Part shown: positions 16,386 through 24,420 of the stretch, piece after piece
Layout of the letters: every line of letters begins with the position of its first letter
How positions within the stretch are numbered: position 1 is the stretch's first letter
Assembly: GCA_031272775.1 (NCBI GenBank)
Contig: JAISTB010000005.1
Span: 104,713 to 168,712, forward strand
Direction of reading: 5' to 3'
DNA from: Fusobacteriaceae bacterium
Lineage (GTDB): Bacteria; Fusobacteriota; Fusobacteriia; Fusobacteriales; Fusobacteriaceae
Length of the DNA stretch: 64,000 nt
The notes under the pieces: model-generated
The model's input: the letters and a program-made list of their open reading frames with translations, nothing else
Told to the model about the DNA's origin: nothing
The model's database searches: none
Program-made: the position numbers and the translations under genes

Positions 16386-17542
16386 ACGCGTTCACATTCT
16401 ACAACCCGACCCGGATCTTTTTCGGAGAAGGGGCCATTTCGAAACTGGAAAAACAACTGAAGGAATACGGGAAAACCGTTCTTTTGACTTACGGCGGCGG
16501 CAGCATCAAGAAAAACGGCGTCTACGACGCCATCATGGCCGTGTTCGCCAAAACCGGCAAGACCGTTGTGGAAGTTTCGGACATCATGCCGAACCCCCGG
16601 ACCGAAAAAGTCTACGAGGGGATCAAGGCCTGCAAGGAACATCATGTGGACTTCATCCTGGCGGCCGGCGGCGGTTCCGTCATCGACTGCACAAAGATGA
16701 TCGCGGCGGGGGCAAAGACCGACGAAGATTTCTGGGACGCCTTTTTCGTGAAAAAACTCAAATGTCAGGAAGCGCTCCCTTTCGGCGCGGTACTGACGCT
16801 GGCGGGAACGGGTTCCGAGATGGACTGCGGCGGCGTCATCACCCAGTGGGACACCCAGACGAAGATTTCCTATTTCAGTCCGCTGCTGTTCCCGAAATTC
16901 TCCATACTGGACCCCACCTATACATATTCGCTGCCGAAAAATCAAATGATCAACGGCGCCATGGACACGCTTTCCCACGCCTTTGAGCAATATTTTTCCC
17001 GACCCGACGAGAGCAATCTCTCCGACGATCTCGCCGAAGCCGTCATGAAAAACGTCATCGAAAATTTGAATACGGCCATCGCCGATCCCACGGACTATGT
17101 GGCCCGCTCAAACCTCATGTGGTGCGCCACCATGGGCCTCAACGATCTGATCGGTCTCGGCAAGGAGCAGGACTGGATCACGCACAAGATCGAACACGCC
17201 CTGTCGGCCTTCTACGATGTGCCCCACGGCGCGGGACTCGCGGTCGTCCACCCCAATTACATGCTCTATACCTACAAAAATGGCGTAAGCAAATACGCCC
17301 GCTTTGCCCGGAACATCTGGCATGTGGACCCGACGGGCAAGACGGAGGAGCAGACGGCGCTGGAAGGGATCCTGCGTACGAAGGACTACCTGAAATCCAT
17401 CGGCGCGCCGTCCACCCTGGGCGAACTTGGTGTGCCTGAAAGCAGTATTGAAGCCATCGCGGAGAAGACCATCCTCTACAAGACAAGCTATTCGGACCTC
17501 AAGGCGGAGGACGTCAAAGCCATCCTCCGGTTGTGTCTGTAG
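16382..17542 (+). CDS. Iron-containing alcohol dehydrogenase (BDH/YqhD type)
   Basis: A 386-residue group III alcohol dehydrogenase of the butanol dehydrogenase branch. The nucleotide-binding segment LLTYGGGSIKKNGVYDAI and the AAGGGSVIDCTKM glycine-rich motif are visible. The metal ligands lie in NGAMDTLSHAFEQY (Asp, His) and EHALSAFYDVPHGAGLAVV (two His). The NGxxD form of the first motif and the overall length suit NADPH-dependent butanol dehydrogenase-type enzymes that reduce aldehydes during fermentation. It overlaps the upstream methyltransferase gene by four bases. Confidence 0.93.
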   Translation: MNAFTFYNPTRIFFGEGAISKLEKQLKEYGKTVLLTYGGGSIKKNGVYDAIMAVFAKTGKTVVEVSDIMPNPRTEKVYEGIKACKEHHVDFILAAGGGSVIDCTKMIAAGAKTDEDFWDAFFVKKLKCQEALPFGAVLTLAGTGSEMDCGGVITQWDTQTKISYFSPLLFPKFSILDPTYTYSLPKNQMINGAMDTLSHAFEQYFSRPDESNLSDDLAEAVMKNVIENLNTAIADPTDYVARSNLMWCATMGLNDLIGLGKEQDWITHKIEHALSAFYDVPHGAGLAVVHPNYMLYTYKNGVSKYARFARNIWHVDPTGKTEEQTALEGILRTKDYLKSIGAPSTLGELGVPESSIEAIAEKTILYKTSYSDLKAEDVKAILRLCL

Positions 17543-17558
17543 GAAAAGGGGGAGTATC

Positions 17559-17711
17559 GTGAAAAAGAATCTCAAATACATCCTTTTGGCCGTGGTGGTT
17601 CTGGGCGTGCTGATCACTTTTACGGCCCTTGTGAAACAGGCGGGCATCGTCCCCATCGGGGCGGGCCTCGGGCTCATTATCCTCGGGATCGCCGCGCTCT
17701 TTACGCTGTGA
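17559..17711 (+). CDS. 50-residue two-helix membrane protein
   Basis: A GTG start at 17559 with GGGGGAG five bases upstream opens a frame for a 50-residue protein beginning MKKNLKYILLAVVVLGVLI. It has two hydrophobic segments (about 7-25 and 31-49) separated by a short polar VKQAG turn, so it should be a small inner-membrane hairpin. It starts 16 bases after the alcohol dehydrogenase stop and is probably co-transcribed with it. No family is recognised. Confidence 0.65.
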   Translation: MKKNLKYILLAVVVLGVLITFTALVKQAGIVPIGAGLGLIILGIAALFTL

Positions 17712-17761
17712 ACGCTTCAACAGGATCAAAATAGATTTTACCAATTTTACACGGGGGGAAC

Positions 17762-18271
17762 ATGAAAACATACGCAATCACGGAAAAGGGGATTTTACGG
17801 GAGGCTCAACGCAAAGACGCGGCCCTTGTGCTGGAATTCATCCGGGGGCTCGCCGAATACGAGCATTTGCTGGATATGGTGGAAGCGAGCGAAGAGGGCT
17901 TGGCCCGCTATCTCTTTGACGAGAAGAAAGTCGAGATCCTGATCTGCGAGTACGAAGGAAAAGCCGTGGGGTTCGCGCTTTACTTCCACAATTTTTCGAC
18001 TTTCCTCGGAAAACCGGGCCTCTATATCGAAGACCTCTTCATCTTGCCGGAATACCGCGGAAAGGGTCTCGGCAAAGGGATGTTGACGACGATCGCGCAA
18101 ATCGCCGTCGAGAGAAACTACGGACGCGTCGAGTGGGCCTGCCTCGACTGGAACGAACCCTCGATCCGCTTTTACAAGAGCCAGGGCGCCGTCCCCATGG
18201 ACGAATGGACGATCTTCCGGCTGACCGGGGAAAACCTCGCGAAACTGGGCGCGCCCGGAGAGAAAAAATAA
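17762..18271 (+). CDS. GNAT acetyltransferase, diamine/SSAT-like
   Basis: A 169-residue GNAT protein. Acetyl-CoA motif A is EDLFILPEYRGKGLGKGML (about 84-102). The downstream WACLDWNEPSIRFYKSQGA and MDEWTIFRL segments are typical of the spermidine/spermine N1-acetyltransferase and thialysine acetyltransferase branch. A polyamine or diamine substrate is therefore likely but unproven. The ATG has GGGGGG upstream. Its stop codon is immediately followed by the ATG of the CPBP-domain gene, so translation of the two is coupled. Confidence 0.85.
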   Translation: MKTYAITEKGILREAQRKDAALVLEFIRGLAEYEHLLDMVEASEEGLARYLFDEKKVEILICEYEGKAVGFALYFHNFSTFLGKPGLYIEDLFILPEYRGKGLGKGMLTTIAQIAVERNYGRVEWACLDWNEPSIRFYKSQGAVPMDEWTIFRLTGENLAKLGAPGEKK

Positions 18272-18565
18272 ATGCTGAAAGACGCGCCGGCTTTTTATCG
18301 AATGTGCGTGTTTCCGGCGCTGTGGGAGGAAATTGTGTTCCGGGGAACGCTGCTTTTGCCTTTTTCCCGAAAATATCCCCGGATATCGGTATTGGCGACT
18401 TCCGTCCTCTTCGCCCTCATTCACGGGGGCCTGTACCCCAAGGTTTACGCGTTTTGCTCGGGCCTCATCCTGGGGGCTGTGGTCATCAAGACCGGAAAAT
18501 TATGGCTTACGATCCTGCTCCATTTGATGAATAACGCCCTCGTTTTTTTCTTTATCCTGAAATAA
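18272..18565 (+). CDS. Minimal CPBP (CAAX/Abi) intramembrane metalloprotease
   Basis: Only 97 residues long, yet it holds the three CPBP motifs: EEIVFRG (about residues 19-25), FALIHGG (His, about 48-54) and HLMNN (about 85-89). Family proteins normally have 200-300 residues with several N-terminal helices that are absent here. The core PF02517 domain alone is about 90 residues, so the catalytic residues are complete. It starts directly after the acetyltransferase stop. It may be a true minimal form or the surviving 3' part of a longer gene; no upstream CPBP sequence was found. Confidence 0.75.
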   Translation: MLKDAPAFYRMCVFPALWEEIVFRGTLLLPFSRKYPRISVLATSVLFALIHGGLYPKVYAFCSGLILGAVVIKTGKLWLTILLHLMNNALVFFFILK

Positions 18566-18589
18566 TCGGTTTTTTCCGGGAGGTAGCGC

Positions 18590-19207
18590 ATGGATCCCCT
18601 GTGGCTCACCTGGGCCAAAAAACTCCAGTCCGTCGCCCAATCGGGGCTGGCTTATTCGGACAATCCCTACGACCGGGATCGCTACGAGCAGATCCGGGAG
18701 ATTTGCGTCGACATCCTCTCCCGCTATACGGAAGCCGGCGAGGAAAAAATCCGGACGCTCTTCGCCTCCGAAGACGGCTACCAGACCCCCAAGGTCGACG
18801 TCAGAGCCGCCATTTTCAAGGGAAACGAGATCCTTCTGATCCGGGAAAAAATCGACGGCAAATGGGCCATGCCCGGCGGCTGGGCCGACGTCGATCTCTC
18901 GATCCGCGACAACATTGCCAAGGAAGCCCGGGAAGAGGCGGGCTGCGAGATCAAAATCCGCCGCATGGTGGCCGTCCTTGACCGGCAGCGCCACGTGCGG
19001 GACGCCTTCCCCTTTTCCGTCTACAAGATCATTGTGGAGTGCGACTACGTGGGCCAGCATTTTGAAAAAAACACCGAGACCTCGGCATACGGCTTTTTTA
19101 CGCTGGACAATCTGCCGACGCTCTCTGAAGGCCGGACGAACCGCAAGCAGTTGGAGCTTTGCTTTGCCGTAAGAAAAGAAGCCGCCCACGAAGTGATCTT
19201 CGACTGA
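18590..19207 (+). CDS. NUDIX hydrolase with N-terminal helical domain
   Basis: A 205-residue protein. The N-terminal 65 residues (LTWAKKLQSVAQSGLAYSDN, RYEQIREI) match the helical domain found before NUDIX domains of the ADP-ribose/nucleoside-diphosphate-linked group. The NUDIX box runs from GGWADVD through AKEAREEAG (about 103-123), with the catalytic REEAG glutamates present. Likely substrates are ADP-ribose-type or damaged nucleotides; these are not determinable here. GGGAGG lies nine bases before the ATG. It is the last gene before a bidirectional terminator. Confidence 0.9.
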   Translation: MDPLWLTWAKKLQSVAQSGLAYSDNPYDRDRYEQIREICVDILSRYTEAGEEKIRTLFASEDGYQTPKVDVRAAIFKGNEILLIREKIDGKWAMPGGWADVDLSIRDNIAKEAREEAGCEIKIRRMVAVLDRQRHVRDAFPFSVYKIIVECDYVGQHFEKNTETSAYGFFTLDNLPTLSEGRTNRKQLELCFAVRKEAAHEVIFD

Positions 19208-19235
19208 GCGGCCTTGAATCTGTCCTATATGTGAT

Positions 19236-19262
19236 AAAAGACGCGTTGCGGCGCGTCTTTTT
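19236..19262. terminator. Bidirectional terminator between NUDIX and MATE genes
   Basis: AAAAGACGCG, six-base loop, CGCGTCTTTT. It lies between convergent genes and overlaps the 3' end of the MATE gene by two bases. Confidence 0.85.
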
Positions 19263-20634
19263 AACTTTCCTCCTTCGCTTTCTCCTTCAAGACCGTCCGC
19301 AGAGCCCAGATCCCCATGGGGACCGAAAGCAGGAACGTACAGACGTCGGCTACCGGAATGCAGAGCTGGATGCCGAGGACGCCCAGGGCGGGGACGAGCG
19401 TATAAAGCAGCGGGATCAGGAAAAAGCCCTGCCGGGCGAAGGCCAGAATGCTGGCGGGAATGGCTTTTCCTATGGTCTGGAGCATCATGTTGTTTAAAAT
19501 AATCCAGGCAAAGAGCGGGTAGGTCAGACTCTGGAAGCGCAAAGCCAGCGCCCCCACCCGGATTACCTCGGCGTCGTCTTTCCGGAAGAGGGCGATAATC
19601 TTCGGAGAGAAGATAAAGGCCGCCGCGCCCAAGAAAACCAGGAAGATGACCGCGGTCCTCAGGCAGACCCAAAAGGCCTTCTTTACCCGGTCATAGCGTC
19701 CGGCGCCGTAATTGAAGCCGCAGACGGGCTGAAACCCCTGTCCGAGGCCCAAAAGGGCCGAATTGGACATCAGGAAAATCCGGTTGACGATGGCCACCGC
19801 CGCGATAACCGCGTCTCCGTAAGCGCCCGCCGCGTGATTCAAAAGGATCGTCGCGATGCTCTGGAGGCCCTGCCGGAGGAGCGAGGGAAAGCCGCCCCGG
19901 ATCATTTCCCGGTAGACCCAGAACGAAGGAGAGAAAGCCTTTACGCGGATCCGCACATTTCCCGGGGCCGAATTGCAACCGACCACGAAGAGCAGAAGAC
20001 AGCTGAGCGTCTGGCTGATCATGGTCGCGAGAGCCGCGCCTTTGACGCCCATGCCGAACGTGAAAATAAAAAGCGGATCGAGACCGATATTGAGGATTGC
20101 CCCGGAGACCATGCCGATCATCCCGAAAAAGGCACTCCCCTGAAAGCGGAGCAGATTGTTCAGCATCAGAGACGAGACCATGAAGGGCGCGCCCAAAAGG
20201 ATATAGCGCAGATAATCCTTGGCGTAGGGGAGGATGGTCTCCGTGGCGCCCAGGGTCCTGGCCAGAGGCGTGAGGAAGATCGAGCCCGCCGCGAGAATGC
20301 AACAGCCGATGAAAAAGGCCGTGATAAAACCCGTAGCCGCCATTTTTTCGGCGTCTTCCATCTTGCGGGCGCCCAGCGCCCGGGAAATATAATTGCCGGA
20401 GCCGTGGCCCGTAAAAAAGCCCACGGCCTGGATGATATTCATCAGGGAAAAGGTGATGCCCACGCCGCCGGTGGCGCTTGTCCCCAGAGCGCTTACAAAA
20501 TACGTGTCCGCCATGTTGTACAGGGCCGACACGAGCATGATGACCATGGTCGGAATGGCCATTTTGACGAGCAGTCTCCCGACCGGAGCCGTCGTCATCA
20601 GGAGAAATTTCTCGTCCTGGGCTTTGTCTTTCAT
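19261..20634 (-). CDS. MATE-family multidrug/Na+ antiporter
   Basis: A 457-residue polytopic protein with about twelve membrane segments. MATE features include the N-terminal LLVKMAIPTMVIMLVSALYN, MADTYFVSALG, the inter-repeat LRQGLQSIATILLNHAAG and the GQGFQPVCGFNYGAG motif. It would export cationic drugs or metabolites in exchange for Na+ or H+ at the inner membrane. The ATG at 20634 has AAGGAGCGG upstream; an earlier ATG at 20697 lacks an SD. It is monocistronic and faces the NUDIX gene. Confidence 0.92.
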   Translation of the reverse strand: MKDKAQDEKFLLMTTAPVGRLLVKMAIPTMVIMLVSALYNMADTYFVSALGTSATGGVGITFSLMNIIQAVGFFTGHGSGNYISRALGARKMEDAEKMAATGFITAFFIGCCILAAGSIFLTPLARTLGATETILPYAKDYLRYILLGAPFMVSSLMLNNLLRFQGSAFFGMIGMVSGAILNIGLDPLFIFTFGMGVKGAALATMISQTLSCLLLFVVGCNSAPGNVRIRVKAFSPSFWVYREMIRGGFPSLLRQGLQSIATILLNHAAGAYGDAVIAAVAIVNRIFLMSNSALLGLGQGFQPVCGFNYGAGRYDRVKKAFWVCLRTAVIFLVFLGAAAFIFSPKIIALFRKDDAEVIRVGALALRFQSLTYPLFAWIILNNMMLQTIGKAIPASILAFARQGFFLIPLLYTLVPALGVLGIQLCIPVADVCTFLLSVPMGIWALRTVLKEKAKEES

Positions 20635-20811
20635 AAAAAATCCGCTCCTTCGCGTGGTGTATCGCGCAATCGGCGCTTTGCCGCGATGCAATTTCATGTC
20701 ATTCTGATTTCAGTTTAGCACGTTTTTGCCCTCATGTCCACCGAAATTTGCTTGTTACCGGAAGTTTTTGCTTTCCCGATGATTTTTACGCACAATTTAT
20801 CCATTTTTTAC

Positions 20812-20839
20812 TTGCCAAATCGTCATAATATGTTATAAT
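20812..20839 (+). promoter_or_regulatory. Promoter of the AAA/PD-(D/E)XK protein gene
   Basis: TTGCCA (20812-20817), 16-base spacer, TATAAT (20834-20839). The leader is only about 23 bases and holds AGAAGGAG as SD. Confidence 0.7.
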
Positions 20840-20868
20840 GAATTATTAAGGTACAGAAGGAGAGTGAA

Positions 20869-22518
20869 ATGAAAAAGTTACCTATCGGCATTGACGACTT
20901 TGTTAAGCTTGTCGAAGACGGCTATTATTATGTCGATAAGACAATGTTGATCGCCGACTTGCTGGAGCACGGCGGCGAAGTGGTGGTGCTGGAAAGGCCG
21001 AGGCGCTTCGGGAAGACGCTGACCCTGCAGATGTTGTTCCACTTTTTCGATATTTCACGGGCGGAAACCAGCAGACCGATTTTTGAAAAGCTGGCCATCG
21101 GCAACACCCAATACATGTCCGAATTGGGCAAATACCCGGCGGTTTTCATGTCTTACAAAGACATCCAAGCGCGGAACATGCAGCAATTCCGGACGAATTT
21201 TCACAAGAGCATACGCTATTACCTCAGCGAATGTTCTTTTCTGCTGGACAGACTCGGCCCGGGGGACACCGAGGTGTTCCACGATTTGGTAAAAAATGAA
21301 AATTCCATTTTCCTCAACAACGCGCTTTTCTTTCTGACAAAATTTTTCTCTACTTATTATAATCAACGGGTGGTCCTTTTGGTTGACGAAATCGAGAGCC
21401 TCAGCGCCTATTGCGAATCCGAAGAGGCCTATGAGGAGATGTCCGCCTTTCTCCGGATCCTCTATTCTTCGGTCACCAAAAGCAATCCCTATCTGAAATT
21501 CTGCCTGATGTGCGGCATCATGCGCTCGTCCCGGGAAGGATATTTCACCGACGTCACCAACGCCCGCTTCGTTTCCGTCGTGGACGAAGGCTTTGAGACG
21601 GTCTGCGGCTTTACGACGGAGGAAGTGCAGACGGCCTTGGCGCAATACGGTCTCTCACAGTACGCCGACGCCGTTCACGAATGGTACGGCGGCTACAAAT
21701 TCGGCGGAACGGAGATCTACAATCCCTGGTCCGTCGTGCAGTTTATTGCGATCAAGCGCTTCGCGCCCTATTGGGTCCAGACGAGCAACGACGAAGTGAT
21801 CAACTTCATTTTCCGGATGTCGCTGGATACGGTCTATCACGACATGTTCAATCTCTTCAACGGGGAGAGCATAAGGAAATTTGTCTTTAAAAGCCTGCCC
21901 TTCCGTGATCTCATGGCCCGGAAGAAAATCTGGACCCTGCTCCTGTTCAACGGATACCTGACGGCGGAACAGGTCTTTGACGAGACCGGCTACTGCCAGT
22001 TGAGTCTTCCGAACAAAGAAACCTTCCTCTTTTTCCAAAACGGTTTTTACGAAAAATTCATCGGCCTCAACAACCTCCATTTTGAGGAGCTTTTGAATTC
22101 CCTGCGGGGCAACAACCTCAAAGGAGAGAATTCCTTTGAGACGAATTTCCAGGAAATCTTCAAGGCCCGTCTTCCGGAATTCACGGCGGAGAATCAGGAG
22201 GTCTTCTATTACGGTATGATCGGCTGCATGGTTCTGGCGCTCAAGGACGAATACAAATGCTACACGAATATCGAAGGGAAGACCGAAAAAATCGAGCTCA
22301 TCCTCGAACCCAAGGACAAGAACCGGGACGGCTTTGTCTTTTCCTTCAAAATGGTGGGAATCGGCGGCAGTTTCCGGGAGACCATGGAAGAAGGCCTCAA
22401 GGGCATCGACCAGAAAAAATACCGGACGCTTTTCTTTGAAAATGGCGTAAAACGGGCAAGCGCCGTGGCCATCGCCATCTATGAGGACATCCTGCGGGTG
22501 TCCTGCGTGACTTTGTAG
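20869..22518 (+). CDS. AAA-ATPase-like / PD-(D/E)XK superfamily protein (PF09820 + DUF1703)
   Basis: A 549-residue protein. The N-terminus KLPIGIDDFVKLVEDGYYYVDK leads to Walker A-like ERPRRFGKTLTLQML (about 43-57), with VVLLVDEIE as Walker B (about 162-170), matching the AAA-ATPase_like domain. The C-terminal region, with ELILEPKDKNRDGFVFSFKM and a final EGLKGIDQKKY, is the PD-(D/E)XK-like DUF1703 domain. These proteins occur in many copies in anaerobes and may be selfish or conflict-related; no function is established. It has its own promoter and no mobile-element flanks. Confidence 0.9.
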   Translation: MKKLPIGIDDFVKLVEDGYYYVDKTMLIADLLEHGGEVVVLERPRRFGKTLTLQMLFHFFDISRAETSRPIFEKLAIGNTQYMSELGKYPAVFMSYKDIQARNMQQFRTNFHKSIRYYLSECSFLLDRLGPGDTEVFHDLVKNENSIFLNNALFFLTKFFSTYYNQRVVLLVDEIESLSAYCESEEAYEEMSAFLRILYSSVTKSNPYLKFCLMCGIMRSSREGYFTDVTNARFVSVVDEGFETVCGFTTEEVQTALAQYGLSQYADAVHEWYGGYKFGGTEIYNPWSVVQFIAIKRFAPYWVQTSNDEVINFIFRMSLDTVYHDMFNLFNGESIRKFVFKSLPFRDLMARKKIWTLLLFNGYLTAEQVFDETGYCQLSLPNKETFLFFQNGFYEKFIGLNNLHFEELLNSLRGNNLKGENSFETNFQEIFKARLPEFTAENQEVFYYGMIGCMVLALKDEYKCYTNIEGKTEKIELILEPKDKNRDGFVFSFKMVGIGGSFRETMEEGLKGIDQKKYRTLFFENGVKRASAVAIAIYEDILRVSCVTL

Positions 22519-22585
22519 CGGGAAAAGAGCCGACACTTAAGGCAAGCGATTGATTCCGGGCGGCACAAAAGGAGATGAGGCGCTC

Positions 22586-23023
22586 ATGTGTTACTATATT
22601 ACGGGAATGATCTCCAAAAGAAGCAACATGGAATATATCAATATGGTGGCTACCGTATTCGACATGGAATTCCGGCGGTGCAAAAACAGATTTGTCCAGG
22701 CCCAGCTGGAAAGCGACGAATACTACATCCGAAAGTATTCGGAATTTTGTGATTGCGATACGCCGCTGGGCTTGAAAAGGCGAAAACAACCGGAGCTTTG
22801 CCACCTCAAAGTGGATTTTCAGCTGGAAAACTGGATAAATTTTATAAATATAATTATCGTTGAAAAACGCCTGACAGACAAATTCGGGATTTTATTGCAT
22901 TTTTACGAAGACGGCAAACCGGAAAAAGAAGACATCCGGATCAAGGCGCGAAAACCGGTCAAAGCCACAAAAAGCCGACTCATGAACATCGAGGAGGACG
23001 TCCTCTATGTCTTCGGCGCCTGA
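22586..23023 (+). CDS. Hypothetical protein, 145 residues
   Basis: No family is recognised. The frame starts at ATG 22586, preceded by AAGGAGATGAGG, and begins MCYYITGMISKRSNMEY. It is rich in charged residues and has a hydrophobic patch (NFINIIIVEKRL, about 92-103), and it has no signal peptide or membrane helix. The C-terminus ends EDVLYVFGA. It starts 67 bases after the AAA protein and 17 bases before the flavodoxin-like gene, so it is likely part of that transcript. Codon use resembles its neighbours. Confidence 0.6.
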   Translation: MCYYITGMISKRSNMEYINMVATVFDMEFRRCKNRFVQAQLESDEYYIRKYSEFCDCDTPLGLKRRKQPELCHLKVDFQLENWINFINIIIVEKRLTDKFGILLHFYEDGKPEKEDIRIKARKPVKATKSRLMNIEEDVLYVFGA

Positions 23024-23040
23024 TCGGGGGAGGAACTTGG

Positions 23041-23583
23041 ATGAAAGAAATTCTCGTGATTACCGGCAGCCCCAGAGTGGGCGGCAACAGCGACAAAATG
23101 GCCTGGGCCTTTGCCCGGGGGGCCGAGGGAAAGGGAAACCGCGTCTCGTATTTTGAGGCGGGAAAAAAGGATATCCTCGCTTGCATCGGCTGCAACACCT
23201 GCTTCACCAGAGGGCAGGCCTGCTCCTTTGACGACGATTTCCGGGAGATGGCGCCGCTTTTGGAAAAGGCAGACGCCGTCGTATTTTGTACGCCGCTCTA
23301 TTACTATTCCTTTCCGGGAAAAATGAAAGCGGCCATCGACAAATTTTACGCCTTCCTCGTGGGAAAACACGATCTGCGCGGCAAGGAATGCGCGCTGCTC
23401 GCCTGCGGATACGGCCACCGGCCCGATGAGTTCGAAGCCCTGACCAAGCTCTATGACCTGATTTATTGCGGTCTCGGGTGGAAAGACCGGGGGCGGGTTC
23501 TCGTCCGGAAGGCGCTCCGGATGGGGGATATCGAAAAAACCGACGGATTGCGGCAGGCTGAGGAGCTTGGGGCGTCCTTTTAA
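23041..23583 (+). CDS. Flavodoxin-like NAD(P)H:FMN oxidoreductase (iron-sulfur flavoprotein-like)
   Basis: A 180-residue member of the NADPH-dependent FMN reductase family. The FMN phosphate loop is ITGSPRVGGNSDKM (about 7-20). A cysteine group CIGCNTCFTRGQAC (about 45-58) resembles the cluster motif of iron-sulfur flavoproteins. CTPLYYYSFPGKMKAAIDKFY (within about 82-103) is the typical second FMN contact. It would transfer electrons between a nicotinamide or ferredoxin donor and small substrates. GGGAGG precedes the ATG. A LUD-domain gene follows 26 bases later. Confidence 0.88.
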   Translation: MKEILVITGSPRVGGNSDKMAWAFARGAEGKGNRVSYFEAGKKDILACIGCNTCFTRGQACSFDDDFREMAPLLEKADAVVFCTPLYYYSFPGKMKAAIDKFYAFLVGKHDLRGKECALLACGYGHRPDEFEALTKLYDLIYCGLGWKDRGRVLVRKALRMGDIEKTDGLRQAEELGASF

Positions 23584-23609
23584 AGCATAAGAAAAGCGGA
23601 GGGAAAAAC

Positions 23610-24293
23610 ATGGAAATCAAAGAGCAATCGATCCATAAACAACGGGCGCTGCTGGCGGCCCAGGTGGTCAAGAATCTCCAGCGCCGACGCTATGAGGCGT
23701 ATTTTTGCGCGACAAAGGAAGAAGCCCTCGAAAAGGCCCTGTCGCTGATCCCCGAAGGATCTTCGGTCGCTTGGGGCGGATCCCTCTCCGTCGTGGATAT
23801 CGGGCTCGTGGACGGGATCAAAAAGACCCCGGGGCTCAAGATCATCGACCGGGACCAGTCCAGGACCTGGGATGAGCGCATGGAAAAAATGCGGCAGTCC
23901 CTGCTCTGCGACGTCTATTTCAGCAGCACGAACGCCCTTTCCGAAGACGGGATCCTCGTCAATGTGGACTGGCACGGCAATCGCGTGGCCGCCCAGATCT
24001 TCGGGCCCAGATCCGTCGTCATGATCGTGGGCATGAACAAAGTCTGTAAAACCAGGGAAGAAGCGTGGAGCCGGGCGAGAAATTACGCGGCCCCCATCAA
24101 TATCTTCCGTATCCTCGGAGACGCGCAGATCAGCGGCGGCGCCGCCAAAAAAAACACGCCCTGCGCCAAGACAGGGACATGCAGCAATTGTATCAGCGAG
24201 GACTGTATCTGCTCATACATCGTGGAAACGCGGGTCTGCCGCTTTCCCGGACGCATCAAAATCATCCTCGTCGGAGAGGAATTGGGCTTCTGA
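23610..24293 (+). CDS. LUD-domain protein (LutC-like, DUF162)
   Basis: A 227-residue LUD-domain protein. The N-terminal half contains SSVAWGGSLSVVDIGLVDGI, and the C-terminal part carries the cysteine-rich stretch CAKTGTCSNCISEDCICSY that is common in the stand-alone clostridial group. LUD proteins are subunits of lactate oxidation complexes (LutB, LutC) in some bacteria, but the short single-domain group is unassigned. It is co-oriented with the flavodoxin-like gene and ends 127 bases before the fumarate-reductase-like gene, which has its own promoter. Confidence 0.88.
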   Translation: MEIKEQSIHKQRALLAAQVVKNLQRRRYEAYFCATKEEALEKALSLIPEGSSVAWGGSLSVVDIGLVDGIKKTPGLKIIDRDQSRTWDERMEKMRQSLLCDVYFSSTNALSEDGILVNVDWHGNRVAAQIFGPRSVVMIVGMNKVCKTREEAWSRARNYAAPINIFRILGDAQISGGAAKKNTPCAKTGTCSNCISEDCICSYIVETRVCRFPGRIKIILVGEELGF

Positions 24294-24320
24294 TATCGGC
24301 AAAAAAAATGGATCAATCGG

Positions 24321-24349
24321 TTGACTTTGCGCGGCGAAACAGGTATACT
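24321..24349 (+). promoter_or_regulatory. Promoter of the fumarate-reductase-like gene
   Basis: TTGACT (24321-24326), 17-base spacer, TATACT (24344-24349). The expected start is near 24356, just before a perfect inverted repeat. Confidence 0.7.
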
Positions 24350-24362
24350 ATAAGCACTTCAT

Positions 24363-24384
24363 CAAGTGAAAGATTTTTCACTTG
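24363..24384 (+). promoter_or_regulatory. 22-bp inverted repeat in the leader of the flavoprotein gene
   Basis: CAAGTGAAA, four-base spacer, TTTCACTTG: 9-bp perfect arms starting about seven bases after the predicted transcript start. The position suits a repressor operator. As RNA it would form a small hairpin without a T-run. It does not match the CRP/FNR half-site spacing. Confidence 0.5.
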
Positions 24385-24420
24385 CCCGGAAAATTATAGA
24401 TTCAAGGAGGAAAGCAGGAC

